Assembly (NCBI RefSeq): GCF_048569485.1
Contig: NC_134355.1
Span: forward strand, 659,350,215-659,414,214
Direction of reading: 5' to 3'
DNA: 64,000 nucleotides
Source: Anomaloglossus baeobatrachus
Taxonomy: Eukaryota > Chordata > Amphibia > Anura > Aromobatidae
Shown here one piece after another: positions 1 to 11,906 of the stretch; the stretch's first letter is position 1; each line of letters starts with the position of its first letter. Under the pieces are notes generated by a model. It made no database searches. It saw only the letters and a list, made by a program, of their open reading frames with translations, and had not been told where the DNA came from. A program made the position numbers and the translations under genes.

Positions 1-457
1 CGGCACTGGCAGCTGCGGTAAGCTGTAACCAGCGTAAACATCGGGTAACCAAGGGAAGACCTTTCCCTGGTTACCCGATATTTACCTTCGTTACCAGCCT
101 CCGCTCTTGCTGCCAGTGCCGGCTCCTGCACTGTGACATGTAGCTGCAGCACACATCGGGTTAATTAACCCGATGTATACTGTAGCAAGGAGAGCAAGGA
201 GCCAGCGCTAAGCAGTGCGCGCGGCTCCCTGCTCTCTGCACTGTGACATGTAGCTGCAGCACACATCGGGTTAATTAACCCGATGTGTACTGTACCTAGG
301 AGAGCAAGGAGCCAGCGCTAAGCGCGGCTCCCTGCTCTCTGCACATGTAGCACAGTGACGTTATGATCGCTGCTTCTGCTGTGTTTGACAGCTAATCAGC
401 GATCATAACAGCGACTTACAAGCGTCGTTGTCGCTGTCGCTTAGTGTGAACCCAGCT
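1..457. repeat. GC-rich MITE fragment, Harbinger-like (family D), 3' part
   Basis: Built of short palindromes around the motif CATCGGGT...ACCCGATG and CGGGTTAATTAACCCG. It ends in TAGTGTGAACCCAGCT followed by TTA, the same right end as the complete copy at 4449-5355; its left end is outside the window or lost. No coding capacity is seen. Bases 325 onward belong to a segment duplicated at 5225. Confidence 0.6.
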
Positions 458-799
458 TTAGACTGTCATCAATCAGCAAGTTATCACCTTATCTTGGACA
501 AGTGACAAATTTCAAATGTTGGGAATGACTCTTTAATGAGAACAAAAGGTTTAAAACAAAAAAGGCCTAGATGGACAATCACTTAGGATGATGTTAATTT
601 TGGCCCTACAGGGGTATTTTCGTCCTACACTAATGATGAAACCAAACGTTTACATACACTCTCTAACAAGACACATATTCATGTTTTTCTCACTATCTGA
701 CATGAAATCAGAATAAACCTTTCCCATTTTAGGTCAATCAGGAATAAAAAATATTTATATTTGCCAAATGGCAGAATAATGAGAGAGAGAATAGTTTAA
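325..799. repeat. 475-bp direct duplicate of 5225-5699
   Basis: This segment and 5225-5699 match almost base for base; I saw one clear mismatch (GCTTCTGCTG against GCTTCTGCGG). It contains the right end of MITE family D, about 170 bp of flank, and the first ~170 bp of the left terminal repeat of Tc1 element T1 (from about 628). Because flank and transposon are duplicated together, this is a segmental duplication and not a second transposition. The copy is cut at 800 by a Harbinger-like element. Confidence 0.85.
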
Positions 800-2598
800 G
801 GCTATGTGCGCACTAGGCCGTTTTGCCCGTGGATTTACCCGCGGATTTGCTGCGGAAATTTCTTGAGAAATGTCTGCAATCTTTGTGCAGACATTTTCCA
901 GCAAATCCTATGAGAAAATAAAATAGTTGTGCGCACTGTGCGGATTTTTCTCAAGAAATTTCCTTGAGAAAATTTTCTCGAGAAACTTTCTTGAGAAAAT
1001 GAGCATGTCCATTATTTTCCGCAGGTACCTGCGGTATACCCCCGGAATTTCACTCCATTCACTGTATTGTAATCGCGAAATTCCGGGGGTATACCGCAGG
1101 TAGCAAATGATGTGCGGTATACCCCCGGTATAGCCGCGATTTACCTGTGGTAATGCTCATCGCTGCCTGCGGTTTTGCAGGAAGCAATGTTATTATGCCA
1201 GGAAGAGGAAGCGGAGCAGAGTAAACACAGACGTCACACTCCCTGGACGCCGCACAGAAGCACTTCCGTGCGACCTCCAGGTGCCCGTGCAGTCTGTGTC
1301 CTGCTCCGGCCTCGCGGCTGCCTGCACTGCAGGGTGTCAGTGTCTGCCCGCAGTGTCAGCAGCCTGTCACCCTGCAGTGTCAGTGTGTGCCCGCAGTATC
1401 GGCAGCTTGTCACGCGGCAGCGCAGGCAGACACTGACACAGGCAGACACTGACACTGCACTGCAGGGTGTCAGTGTCTGCCCGCAGTGTCAGCAGCCTGT
1501 CACGCGGCAGTGCAGGCAGACACTGACACCCTGCAGTGCTGGGAGCCGCGGGGATGACGATCGCTGCTGTCAGGAGGTGAGATCATTACCTGCTGTGACG
1601 ATCTCCTGCCTCCAGACGTCAGCGCTGTCACTGCTGTCTATGCCCGTCTCGCGAGCGGCCCGAGACTGTCACTAGCGGTGACGTCACGGGCTCTCGCGAT
1701 ACTTCTGACAACACGGCGGGCATAGAAGTCAGTGACCGCGCTGACGTCAGCAGTACAGGAGATGATCACAGAAGGTAATGATCTCATCTATGCCCCTGAT
1801 GGCAGCGCTCGTCATCCCCTGCAGTGACCTGGGCTGACCTATTGATGTTAGCTCAGGTCACTGCATTGCTCTCCCAGCCAATGGGGAACATTCTGTTCTT
1901 CATTGACTGGGACAGCGACTATGGTATGGATCGCCATGCCCCCCCCCCCTTATTGGATTACGCCGGACGTGGAATTGATTGTTCTTTTCAATAAATTGGT
2001 TAAAGAGGGAATGTTTTGTGGAGTGTTTTTTCAAATAAAACTTTTTTTGTTGTCTATTTTTTATTTCTTACTGACTGGGTTGGTGATGTCGGGTATCTGA
2101 TAGACGCCTGACCTCACCAACCCCAGGGCTTGATGCCAGGTGACATTACACATCTGGCATCAACCCCATATATTACCTCGTTTGCCAACGCACCAGGGCG
2201 CGGGATGAGCTGGGGCGAAGCGCCAGGATTGGCACGTCTAATGGATGCGCCACTTCTGGGGCGGCTGCGGCCTGCTATTTTTAGGCTGGGGAGTGTCCAA
2301 TAACAGTGGACCTCCCTAGTCTGAGAATACCAGACCACAGCTGTCCGCTTTACCTTGGCTGGTGATCCAATTTGGGGGGGACCCCACGTTTTTTGTTTTA
2401 AATTATTTATTTAATGTAAAATAACAGCATGGGGTGCCCTCTATTTTGGATTACCAGCTAAGGTGAAGCTGCCAGCTGTGGTTTGCAGGCTGCAGCCGTC
2501 TGCTTTACCCTAGCTGGCTACAAAAGATGGGGGGACCTCACGTCGTTTTTTTTTTATTTATTTATTTTATGGCTAAATACAAGGCTAAGCACCCTTTA

Positions 2599-2970
2599 GG
2601 CTATGTGCGCACGTTGCGTAAATACATGCAGTTACGCTGCGCTTTGTAGCGCAGTGTAACTGCATGCGTCCTGCGTCCCCTGCACAATCTATGGAGATTG
2701 TGCAGGGGCCGTGCGCACGTGGCGTTTTAGAGCGCAGCGCTTCGGCTTCTGCCGAAGTGCTGCGTTCTAAGAAGTGACATGTCACTTCTTCCGTGCGCTT
2801 TGCCGGCAGCTCCTGCTCTGTCTGTGGCAGGAGCTGCAGGCAGAGCGCATGGAATCGGCTTTTTTTTTTTTTCACTACGGACATTTCTGCAGCGATTTAA
2901 AGCACACATGTGCTCTTCAGATCGCTGCAGAAATTTCTGCAGTGACTGTACGCAACGTGTGCACATAGCC
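2599..2970. mobile_element. Harbinger-like MITE (family H), 372 bp, TSD TTA
   Basis: TIRs are GGCTATGTGCGCACGTTGCG and CGCAACGTGTGCACATAGCC. The flanking host repeat reads CCCTTTA on the left and TTAGTGCCACATGAAAG on the right. The related repeat near 17860-17880 reads CCCTTTAGTGCCACATGAAAG without the insert, so it is the empty site and proves a TTA target duplication. Confidence 0.9.
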
Positions 2971-3065
2971 TTAGTGCCACATGAAAGTCACTAAAGGGTG
3001 CCAGCTTAGAAAATGCAGGGGGGTGGGACATTATATAGGTCTTTCTCATCTATCTATCTATCTAT

Positions 3066-3680
3066 GGTCCGTTTCACACGTCAGTGAAAAACACTGACGT
3101 TTTTCACTGGCGTGTAAAACATGCACATGTCCCTCCGTGTGCCGTGAATTACGGCACACGTGCGTTGTCTAAGTGCAATCCGGGCTCCATTCTCCGTGGC
3201 CCGTGATTGCACTTAGAGATTAACTCACCTGTGCGCGCTCCCGCTCTCCATGGTGCTGATCGCTCCCGCGGTGCAGCATCCGGCCAGCGCTGACCCCCGC
3301 AACAGCTGCTTCCGGGTCGGCTGTGTCGTGCATCATGAATATGCGCGACAGTAATGAGCCGACTCAGAAGCAGCAAGCTGCACGGGCTGCAGAGAGCACC
3401 GCTGAAGCCGGGTGAGTAAAAATGTTTTTTATTTTAAAAGCACGTTTTTTTCTGGCACGTGTTTCACGGACCACGACATCAGTGATACCAGAAAAAAATG
3501 GACATGTCTCCGTGCGGTAATCACGCACACGCGGGTACGCCGCACGGAGACACGTGCAGTGAAAAATCACTGACGTGTGAGCAGACCCATTCATTATAAT
3601 GGGTCTGCGTATGTCAGGGATTCTGGTACGTTTAAAAAAAAGCACAAACGTACCAGAATCACTGACGTGTGAAACAGGCC
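3066..3680. mobile_element. MITE family B, 615 bp
   Basis: TIRs are GGTCCGTTTCACACGTCAGT and its near-inverse ending GTGTGAAACAGGCC. It lies in a TATC microsatellite (3044-3065 and 3681-3700), so its target duplication cannot be read exactly. A second, inverted copy is at 18300-19998. Non-coding. Confidence 0.8.
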
Positions 3681-3904
3681 TATCTATCTATTCATCTATC
3701 CATCTTTCACTCTATCCATTATCTGTCTATCGATTATCTATATTATTTATTGCAAAACCGCAGGGAGCAACCTGCGGTAAATCCGCGGCAAATCCGCATG
3801 CGTTTTTCCCGCGGATTTTTCCGCAGGTGGGGAAATCTTCAACTCCCAGAAGTTTCTCAAGAAATTTTCTTGAGAAAAATCACTTTTCTAGTGCGCACAT
3901 AGCC

Positions 3905-4448
3905 GGCGTCTGGAAGCTGCGGACACTGGTAACTAAGGTAAACATCGGGTATGGTTACCCGATGTTTACCTTAGTTACCAGCGCACACCGCTTAGCTTAG
4001 CGTGTGCAGGGAGCAGGAGCCGGCACTGGCAGCGCGGGAGCTGCGGAGGCTGGTAACGAAGGTAAATATCGGGTAACCACCATGGTTACCCGATGTTTAC
4101 CTTAGTTACAGCTTACCGCAGGCTGTCAGACGCCGGCTCCTGCTCCCTGCACATTCAGGATTGTTGCTCTCTCGCTGTCACACACAGTGATGTGTGCTTA
4201 TCAGCGGGAGAGCAACAATAAAAAAACAAACCAGGGCTGTGTGTAACGAGCAGCGATCTCACAGCAGGGGCCAGATCGCTGCTCAGTGTCACACACAGCG
4301 AGATCGCTAATGAGGTCACAAAAAACGTGACTCAGCAGCGATCTCAGTAGCGATCTCGCTGTGTGTGAAGTACCCCTTACCAGCGATCCCTATCAGGTTG
4401 TATCGTTGTTGGGATCGCTGGTAAGTTGTTTAGTCTGACTGGGCCTTA
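3905..4448. repeat. Fragments of GC-rich MITEs (families D/E)
   Basis: Contains the palindrome around GGTAAACATCGGGT...ACCCGATGTTTACC twice, then a block ending GCGATCTCGCTGTGTGTGAAG that recurs at 5170-5210. These are pieces of the same non-coding MITEs that build 1-457 and 4449-5355. No gene is seen. Confidence 0.55.
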
Positions 4449-5355
4449 AGGGTACCTTCACACTTTAGCGATGTAGCAGCGATCCGACCAGCGATCTGAC
4501 CTGGTCAGGATCGCTGCTGCATCGCTACATGGTCGCTGGTGAGCTGTCAAACAGGCAGATCTCACCAGCGACCAGTGACCAGCCCCCAGCCAAAAGCGAC
4601 GTGCAAGCGACGCTGCGCTTGCACGGAGCCGGCGTCTGAAAGCTGCGGACACTGGTAACTAAGGTAAACATCGGGTATGGTTACCCGATGTTTACATTAG
4701 TTACCAGCGCACACCGCTTAGCTGTGTGTGCAGGGAGCAGGGAGCTGCGCACACTGAGCGCTGGCTCCTTGCTCTCCTAGCTGCTGTACACATCGGGTTA
4801 ATTAACCCGATGTGTACAGCAGCTACATGTGCAGAGAGCCGGAGCTGGCAGCACAGGCAGCGTGAGAGCTGCAGAGGCTGGTAACTAAGGTAAATATCGG
4901 GTAACCACCTTGGTTACCCGATGTTTATCTTGGTTACAAGCTTACCTCAGCTGTCAGACGCCGGCTCCTGCTCCCTGCTCGCTTCATTTGTCGCTCTCTC
5001 GCTGTCACACACAGCGATGTGTGTGTCACAGTGGGAGAGCGCCTTTGAAGAAAAAGAACCAGGGCTGTGTGTAACGAGCAGCGATCTCGCAGCAGGGGCC
5101 AGATCGCTGCTCAGTGTCACACACAGCGAGATCGCTAATGAGGTCACTGCTGCGTCACAAAAAGCGTGACTCAGCAGCGATCTCGGCAGCGAGCTCGCTG
5201 TGTGTGAAGCACCCCTCAGACTGTGGTCCCTGCTCTCTGCACATGTAGCACAGTGACGTTATGATCGCTGCTTCTGCGGTGTTTGACAGCTAATCAGCGA
5301 TCATAACAGCGACTTACAAGCGTCGTTGTCGCTGTCGCTTAGTGTGAACCCAGCT
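4449..5355. mobile_element. MITE family D, 907 bp, TSD TTA
   Basis: Begins AGGGTACCTTCACACTTTAG and ends TAGTGTGAACCCAGCT. TTA lies directly outside both ends (4446-4448 and 5356-5358), consistent with a PIF/Harbinger-type insertion. The inside contains the ACCCGATG palindromes and a piece of the family E MITE (AGCGAGATCGCT) near 4980-5215. No coding capacity. Confidence 0.7.
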
Positions 5356-5743
5356 TTAGACTGTCATCAATCAGCAAGTTATCACCTTATCTTGGACAAG
5401 TGACAAATTTCAAATGTTGGGAATGACTCTTTAATGAGAACAAAAGGTTTAAAACAAAAAAGGCCTAGATGGACAATCACTTAGGATGATGTTAATTTTG
5501 GCCCTACAGGGGTATTTTCGTCCTACACTAATGATGAAACCAAACGTTTACATACACTCTCTAACAAGACACATATTCATGTTTTTCTCACTATCTGACA
5601 TGAAATCAGAATAAACCTTTCCCATTTTAGGTCAATCAGGAATAAAAAATATTTATATTTGCCAAATGGCAGAATAATGAGAGAGAGAATAGTTTAAGGC
5701 ATTTTTATTAGTTTCTGCAAAGTCAAAAGTTTCCATACACTAA

Positions 5744-6249
5744 AGGGGGCTTTATACACAAAGACATCGCTAACGAGATGTCGTTGGGCTCACGGAATTA
5801 GTGACGCACATCTGGCCTCGTTAGCGACGCCGTTGCGTGTGACACATACGAGTGACCGCTAACGATGCAAAATAGTCACCAAATCGTTGATCGTTGACAC
5901 GTTTCCATTTCCCAAATGTCATTCCTTGTTCTGGAGGCAGGTTGTTCGTCAATCATGCGGCAGCACACATCGCTACGTGTGACACCCCAGGAACGGCGAT
6001 CAATACCGTACCTGCGTCCTCCAGCAACGAGGTGGGCGTAACTTCTATGCGGCTGCTCTCCGCCCCTCCGCTTCTATTGGACGCCTGCCATGTGACGTTG
6101 CACGAACCGCCCTAGGAAGGTAAGTATGTGTGATGGGTCCCAGCGATGTTGTGCGCCCCGGGCAGCGATTTGCCCGTGACGCACAAACGACGGGGGCGGT
6201 GCTTTCACGAGCAACATCGCTAGCGATGTCGCTGCGTGTAAAGCAGCCT
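5744..6249. mobile_element. MITE family A copy 1, 506 bp, TSD TAA
   Basis: Inserted in T1 just after CCATACACTAA. Ends are AGGGGGCTTTATACAC and GCGTGTAAAGCAGCCT, with TAA on both sides. Four copies of this family occur in the window (also 21702, 23386 and 40597), and all have 3-bp T-W-A duplications or close relatives. Non-coding, CG-rich. Confidence 0.85.
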
Positions 6250-6364
6250 TAAGAGTACTATCTCTTTACACAATATAGTACAGCCCATTTGATGATGTCA
6301 TGTCTTTGGAAGCTTCTAATAGGTTTATTGGCAACATCTGAGTTAATTAGACACACACCTAAGT

Positions 6365-7330
6365 ATGCATTTTAATGCACACCTTAAACACACGGCTTCT
6401 TTGTGTAGCATCATAGGAAAGTCAAAAGAAATCAGCCAAGATCTCAGGAAGAGAATTGTGGACTTGAACAAGTCTGGTTCATCCTTGGGTGCAATTTCCA
6501 GATACATGAAGATGCCTCGTTCATCTGTACAAACAATTATACACAAGTACAAACAAAATGGGAATGTCCAGCCATCATACCACTCAGAAAGGAGATGGGT
6601 TCTGTGTACCAGAGATGAACATGCTTTGGTCAGACATGTGCATATCAATCCAAGAACAAAAGCAAAAGACCTTGTGAAGATGCTGGTGGAGGCTGGTAAG
6701 ATTGTGTAATTATCCACAGTGAAGAGAGTACTGTATCAATATGGTCGTCTGAATGGCCACTCTGCCAAGAAGAAGCCATTACTCAAAAAAAAAAAGCCAG
6801 ATTAATGTAGGCAAATATACACAAACAAGTACCTTAATTTTTGGAGCCATGTCCTGTGGTCTGACAAAACTAAAGTTGAACTGTTTGGTCATAATGACCA
6901 TCGTTACGTTTGAAGGAAAAAAGGAGAAACGTTAAAGCCTAAAGAACACCATCCCAACTGTGACATACGGTTGCGGCAGCATCATGTTGTGGGGTTGTTT
7001 TGCTGCAGGAGGGACTGGTGCACGTCACAAAATAGGTGGCATCGTGAGGAAAGAAGATTATGTGGCAATACTGAAGCAACATCTCAAGACATCAGCCAGG
7101 AACTTAAAGCTTGGGCAGAAATGCGTCTTTCAAATGGACAATGACCCGAAATATACTGCCAAACTGGTTACAAAGTGGCTTAAGGATAACAAAGTCAATG
7201 TTTTAGAGTGGCCATCACAAAGCCCTGATCTCAATCCTATTGAAAATTTTTAGGCAAAGCTGAAAAGGCCGGTGCGAGCAAGATGACCTAAAAACATGCT
7301 TCAGTTACACCAGTTCTGTCAGGAGGAGTG
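6365..7330 (+). pseudogene. Tc1 transposase of T1, broken (DD34E type)
   Basis: The N-terminal part (6365-6709) reads as a Tc1 helix-turn-helix region, with KSKEISQDLRKRIVDL and PRSSVQTIIHKYKQNG. The catalytic part (6960-7253) contains FQMDNDPKYTAKLV (second Asp) and WPSQSPDLNPIENF (Glu). The middle part around 6753-6935 is in other frames, there is a stop after residue 114 of the first piece and another right after NPIENF. Tc1 transposases are normally about 340 residues in one frame and cut and paste at TA sites. This copy cannot make the enzyme. Confidence 0.88.
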
Positions 7331-7967
7331 TGCCGAAATTCCACCAACTATTGTGAGAAGCTTGTGGAAGGATCCAAAACATTTTATCAAAGTCACACAG
7401 TATAAGGGCAATGCCACCAAATATTAATGACATGGAGGGAAACTTTTGACTTTGCAGAAAGTAATAAAAATGCCTGAAAACATTCTCTCTCTCTCTCGCT
7501 CATTATTCTCGCATTTGGCAAATATAAATAATTTTGGTTCCTAATTAACCTAAAACGGGAAATGTTTTTTCTGATTTCATGTGAGATAGTGAGAAAAACC
7601 TGCAGATGTGTCGGTACACAGAGTGCAGAATTATTAGGCAAGAAGGGAATTTTGTTACTTACCGTAAATTCCTTTTCTTCTAGCTCCTATTGGGAGACCC
7701 AGACGATTGGGTGTATAGTACTGCCTCCGGAGGCCACACAAAGCATTACACTAAAAAGTGTAAGGCCCCTCCCCTTCTGGCTATACACCCCCAGTGGGAT
7801 CACTGGCTCACCAGTTTTAGTGCAAAAGCAAGAAGGAGGAAAGCCAATAACTGGTTTAAACAAATTCACTCCGAAGTAACATCGGAGAACTGAAAACCAT
7901 TCAACATGAACAACATGTGTACCCGAAAAACAACCAAAAATCCCGAAGGACAACAGGGCGGGTGCTG

Positions 7968-8053
7968 GGTCTCCCAATAGGAGCTAGAAGAAAAGGAATT
8001 TACGGTAAGTAACAAAATTCCCTTCTTCTTCGGCGCTCCATTGGGAGACCCAG
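7968..8053. repeat. DIRS internal complementary region
   Basis: The first part (to about 8028) is the reverse complement of the element's left end, including ACGGTAAGTAACAAAATTCC. The second part (CTTCGGCGCTCCATTGGGAG onward) is the reverse complement of its right end. In DIRS elements this region templates completion of the ends on a circular intermediate. Confidence 0.88.
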
Positions 8054-8130
8054 ACGATTGGGACGTCCAAAAGCTGTCCCTGGGTGGGTAAAGAAATACC
8101 TCATGTTAGAGCTGCAAAGACAGCCCTCCC

Positions 8131-9150
8131 CTACGGGGAGGCAACTGCCGCCTGCAGGACTCTTCTACCTAGGCTGGCGTCCGCCGAAGCATAGGTATGC
8201 ACCTGATAATGTTTGGTGAAAGTGTGCAGACTCGACCAGGTAGCTGCCTGGCACACCTGTTGAGCCGTAGCCTGGTGTCGTAATGCCCAGGACGCACCCA
8301 CGGCTCTGGTAGAATGGGCCTTCAGCCCTGATGGAACCGGAAGCCCAGCAGAACGGTAGGCTTCAAGAATTGGTTCTTTGATCCATCGAGCCAGGGTGGC
8401 TTTGGAAGCCTGCGACCCTTTGCGCTTACCAGCGACAAGGACAAAGAGTGCATCCGAGCGGCGCAGGGGCGCCGTGCGGGAAATGTAGATTCTGAGTGCT
8501 CTCACCAGATCCAACAAATGTAAATCCTTTTCATACCGATGAACTGCATGCGGATAAAAGGAAGGCAAGGAGATATCCTGATTAAGATGAAAAGAGGATA
8601 CCACCTTAGGGAGAAACTCCTGAATGGGGCGCAGCACTACCTTGTCCTGGTGGAACACCAGGAAAGGAGCTTTGGATGACAGCGCTGCTAGTTCAGACAC
8701 TCTCCGAAGAGACGTGACCGCTACCAGAAAGGCCACTTTCTGTGAGAGTCGCGAAAGTGACACATCCCTCAGAGGCTCGAAGGGCGGCTTCTGGAGAGCA
8801 ACAAGGACCTTGTTTAGATCCCACGAATCTAACGGCCGCCTGTACGGAGGTACGATATGACAAACCCCCTGCAGGAACGTGCGCACCTGAGAAAGTCGTG
8901 CTAGACGCTTCTGAAAAAACACGGATAGTGCCGAGACTTGCCCTTTAAGGGAGCCGAGCGACAAGCCCTTTTCCAACCCAGATTGCAGGAAGGAAAGAAC
9001 GACAGGTAACGCGAATGGCCAGGGGGATACTCCTTGTGCAGAGCACCAGGATAAGAAAATCTTCCACGTTCTGTGGTAGATCTTAGCAGACGTGGGCTTC
9101 CTAGCCTGTCTCATGGTGGCCACGACCCCTTGGGGTAATCCTGAAGACGC
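8131..9150 (-). pseudogene. DIRS tyrosine recombinase domain (fossil part)
   Basis: The C-terminal third of a long minus-strand reading frame carries a SAM-like N-terminal region (KIYHRTWKIFLSWC) and the recombinase core, with SLRRVSELAALS (the Arg box) and HSTRAVGASWAL (the His-x-x-Arg box) followed by the C-terminal Tyr region. The enzyme integrates the circular element DNA. The frame extends upstream across the RT region, where it is only an overlapping frame and not domain sequence. It is part of the element at 7640-12852. Confidence 0.85.
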
Positions 9151-11294
9151 TAGGATCCAGGACTCAATGGCCACACAGTCAGGTTCAGGGCCGCAGAATT
9201 CCGATGGAAAAACGGCCCTTGGGACAGTAAGTCTGGACGGTCTGGTAGTGCCCACGGTTGGCCGACCGTGAGATGCCACAGATCCGGGTACCACGACCTC
9301 CTCGGCCAGTCTGGGGCGACGAGTATGACGCGGCCGCAATCGGATCTGATCTTGCGTAACACTCTGGGCAAGAGTGCCAGAGGTGGAAACACATAAGGGA
9401 GCCGGAACTGCGACCAATCTTGCACTAAGGCGTCTGCCGCCAGAGCTCTTTGATCGCGAGACCGCGCTATGAAGGTCGGGACCTTGTTGTTGTGTCGAGA
9501 CGCCATTAGGGCGACGTCCGGCACCCCCCAGCGGCGGCAGATTTCCTGAAACACGTCTGGGTGAAGGGACCATTCCCCTGCGTCCATGCCCTGGCGACTG
9601 AGGAAGTCTGCTTCCCAGTTTTCTACGCCCGGGATGTGAACTGCTGATATGGTGGATGCTCTTTCCTCCACCCACATCAGAATCCGCCTGCCTTCCTGGA
9701 AGGCTTGCCGACTGCGTGTCCCTCCTTGGTGGTTGATGTATGCCACCGCTGTGTTGTCCGACTGAATTCGGATCTGCTTTCCTTCCAGCCACTGCTGGAA
9801 GGCTAATAGGGCAAGATACACTGCCCTGATTTCCAGAACATTGATCTGAAGGGTGGACTCCTGCTGAGTCCACGTCCCTTGAGCCCTGTGGTGGAGAAAA
9901 ACTGCTCCCCACCCTGACAGACTCGCATCTGTCGTGACCACTGCCCAGGATGGGGGCAGGAATGATCTTCCCTGTGATAATGAGGTGGGAAGAAGCCACC
10001 ATTGCAGAGAGTCCTTGGCCGTCTGAGAAAGGGAGACTTTCCTGTCTAGGGAAGTTGTCTTCCCGTCCCATTGGCGGAGAATGTCCCATTGAAGTGGGCG
10101 CAGATGAAACTGCGCGAACGGGACTGCCTCCATTGCTGCCACCATCTTCCCTAGGAAGTGCATGAGGCGCCTTAAGGGGTGCGACTGACCCTGAAGGAGA
10201 GACTGCACCCCTGTCTGTAGTGACCGCTGCTTGTTCAGCGGAAGCTTCACTATCGCTGAGAGAGTATGAAACTCCATGCCAAGATACGTTAGTGATTGAG
10301 TCGGTGCCAGGTTTGACTTTGAAAAGTTGATGATCCACCCGAAAGACTGGAGAGTCTCCAGCGCAACATTCAGGCTGTGTTGGCATGCCTCTTGAGAGGG
10401 TGCTTTGACAAGTAGATCGTCTAAGTAAGGGATCACCGAATGTCCCTGAGAATGCAAGACTGCTACCACTGCCGCCATGACCTTGGTGAAAACCCGTGGG
10501 GCTGTCGCCAGACCAAATGGCAGAGCTACGAACTGGAGATGGTCGTCTCCTATCACGAAACGTAGAAAACGTTGGTGCTCTGTAGCAATCGGCACGTGGA
10601 GATAAGCATCTTTGATGTCTATTGATGCAAGGAAATCTCCTTGAGACATTGAAGCAATGACGGAGCGGAGGGATTCCATCCGGAACCGCCTGGCGTTCAC
10701 ATGCTTGTTGAGCAGCTTTAGGTCCAGAACAGGACGAAACGAGCCGTCCTTTTTTGGAACCACAAAGAGATTGGAGTAAAAACCTTGCCCTTGTTCCTGC
10801 TGAGGAACAGGGATCACCACTCCTTCTGCTTTTAGTGAGCACACCGCCTGCAGAAGGGCATCTGCTCGGTCGGGATGTGGGGAGGTTCTGAAGAACCGAG
10901 GCGGAGGACGAGAACTGAACTCTATCCTGTACCCGTGAGACAAAATGTCTGTTACCCACCGGTCTTTGACCTGTGGCAGCCAAATGTCGCAAAAACGGGA
11001 GAGCCTGCCACCGACCGAGGATGCGGAGGGATGAGGCCGAAAGTCATGAGGCAGCCGCCTTGGAAGCGGTTCCTCCGGTTGCTTTCTTGGGGCGTGAGTG
11101 AGCCCGCCAGGAATCTGAGCTCCTTTGCTCCTTCTGAGTCCCTTTGGACGAGGAGAATTGGGTGTTGCCGGAGCCTCGAAAGGACCGAAACCTCGACTGC
11201 CACTTCCTCTGTTGAGGTTTGCTTGATCTGGGCTGGGGTAAGGAGGAGTCTTTACCCTTGGATTGTTTAATGATTTCAGCCAATTGTTCACCAA
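9150..11294 (-). pseudogene. DIRS reverse transcriptase / RNase H (fossil part)
   Basis: One long frame carries RT motifs (LLNKHVNARRFRME, SIDIKDAYLHVPI, VIPYLDDLLVKA) followed by an RNase H-like region beginning TTDASLSGWGAV. This order and the downstream tyrosine recombinase define DIRS elements. It copies the element RNA into DNA. It overlaps the gag-like frame at its 5' side and meets the recombinase domain at its 3' side. Confidence 0.9.
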
Positions 11295-11906
11295 ACAGTC
11301 TATCTACAGATAGTGGCAAGCTGGTTAAACATTTTTTGGAAGCAGAATCCGCTTTCCATTCCTTTAACCACAAGGCTCTGCGCAAAACCACAGAGTTGGC
11401 AGACGCCATTGAGGTACGGCTTGTAGAGTCCAGGACAGCGTTGATAGCGTAAGTCGCAAACGCAGACATTTGCGAGGTTAGGGACGCTACTCGCGGCACT
11501 GCTGGACGTATGATAGAGTCCACCTGTGCCAGACCAGCTGAAATAGCTTGGAGTGCCCACACGGCCGCGAATGCTGGAGCAAACGACGCGCCGATAGCTT
11601 CATAGACAGACTTTAACCAAAGGTCCATCTGTCTGTCATTGGCATCTTTAAGTGAAGCCCCATCCTCCACTGCAACTATGGATCTAGCCGCAAGCCTGGA
11701 GATTGGGGGTCCACCTTTGGACACTGGGTCCAGCGTTTGACCACGTCAGGGGGAAAGGGATAACGTGTATCCTTAAGACGTTTGGAGAAACGCTTGTCTG
11801 GGTAAGCATGGTGTTTCTGGACTGATTCTCTGAAGTCAGCGTGGTCGCCAGAAATCCCTTGTCTGGGTCTCCCAGAGCCTGTGTCCGTTCTCCAGCCAGA
11901 CTGCAT
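11044..11906 (-). pseudogene. DIRS gag-like region (fossil part)
   Basis: The minus-strand frames at the 5' end of the DIRS element are rich in Lys, Arg, Ser and Gln, with a basic tail (around SKPQQRKWQSRFRSFRGSG), as in DIRS gag-like proteins. No zinc knuckle is seen. Assignment is by position and composition, so it is less certain than for the RT. Confidence 0.6.

Larger units (their letters stand above)
800..3904. mobile_element. Non-autonomous Harbinger-like element, 3.1 kb, with two nested MITEs
   Basis: Starts GGCTATGTGCGCACTAG and ends CTAGTGCGCACATAGCC, a good terminal inverted repeat (TIR). Subterminal blocks rich in TTGAGAAA/TTTCTCAA and CGCGGATTT occur at both ends in opposite orientation. 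The left flank is TAA, fitting the 3-bp duplications of PIF/Harbinger, but the right flank does not continue the interrupted Tc1 repeat, so a later rearrangement is likely. The interior (about 1930-2600) is shared with 17250-17930. It holds MITEs at 2599-2970 and 3066-3680. No transposase ORF is visible. Confidence 0.7.

Noticed and set aside
1175-1675. 166-codon plus-strand frame in the first Harbinger-like element
   Set aside because: GC-rich repeat of GTGTCAGTGTCTGCCCGC units; no domain, not expected to be coding.
8131-10992. A 953-codon frame taken as one protein
   Set aside because: Only its C-terminal third is domain sequence (tyrosine recombinase). The rest is an overlapping frame of the RT/RNase H region.
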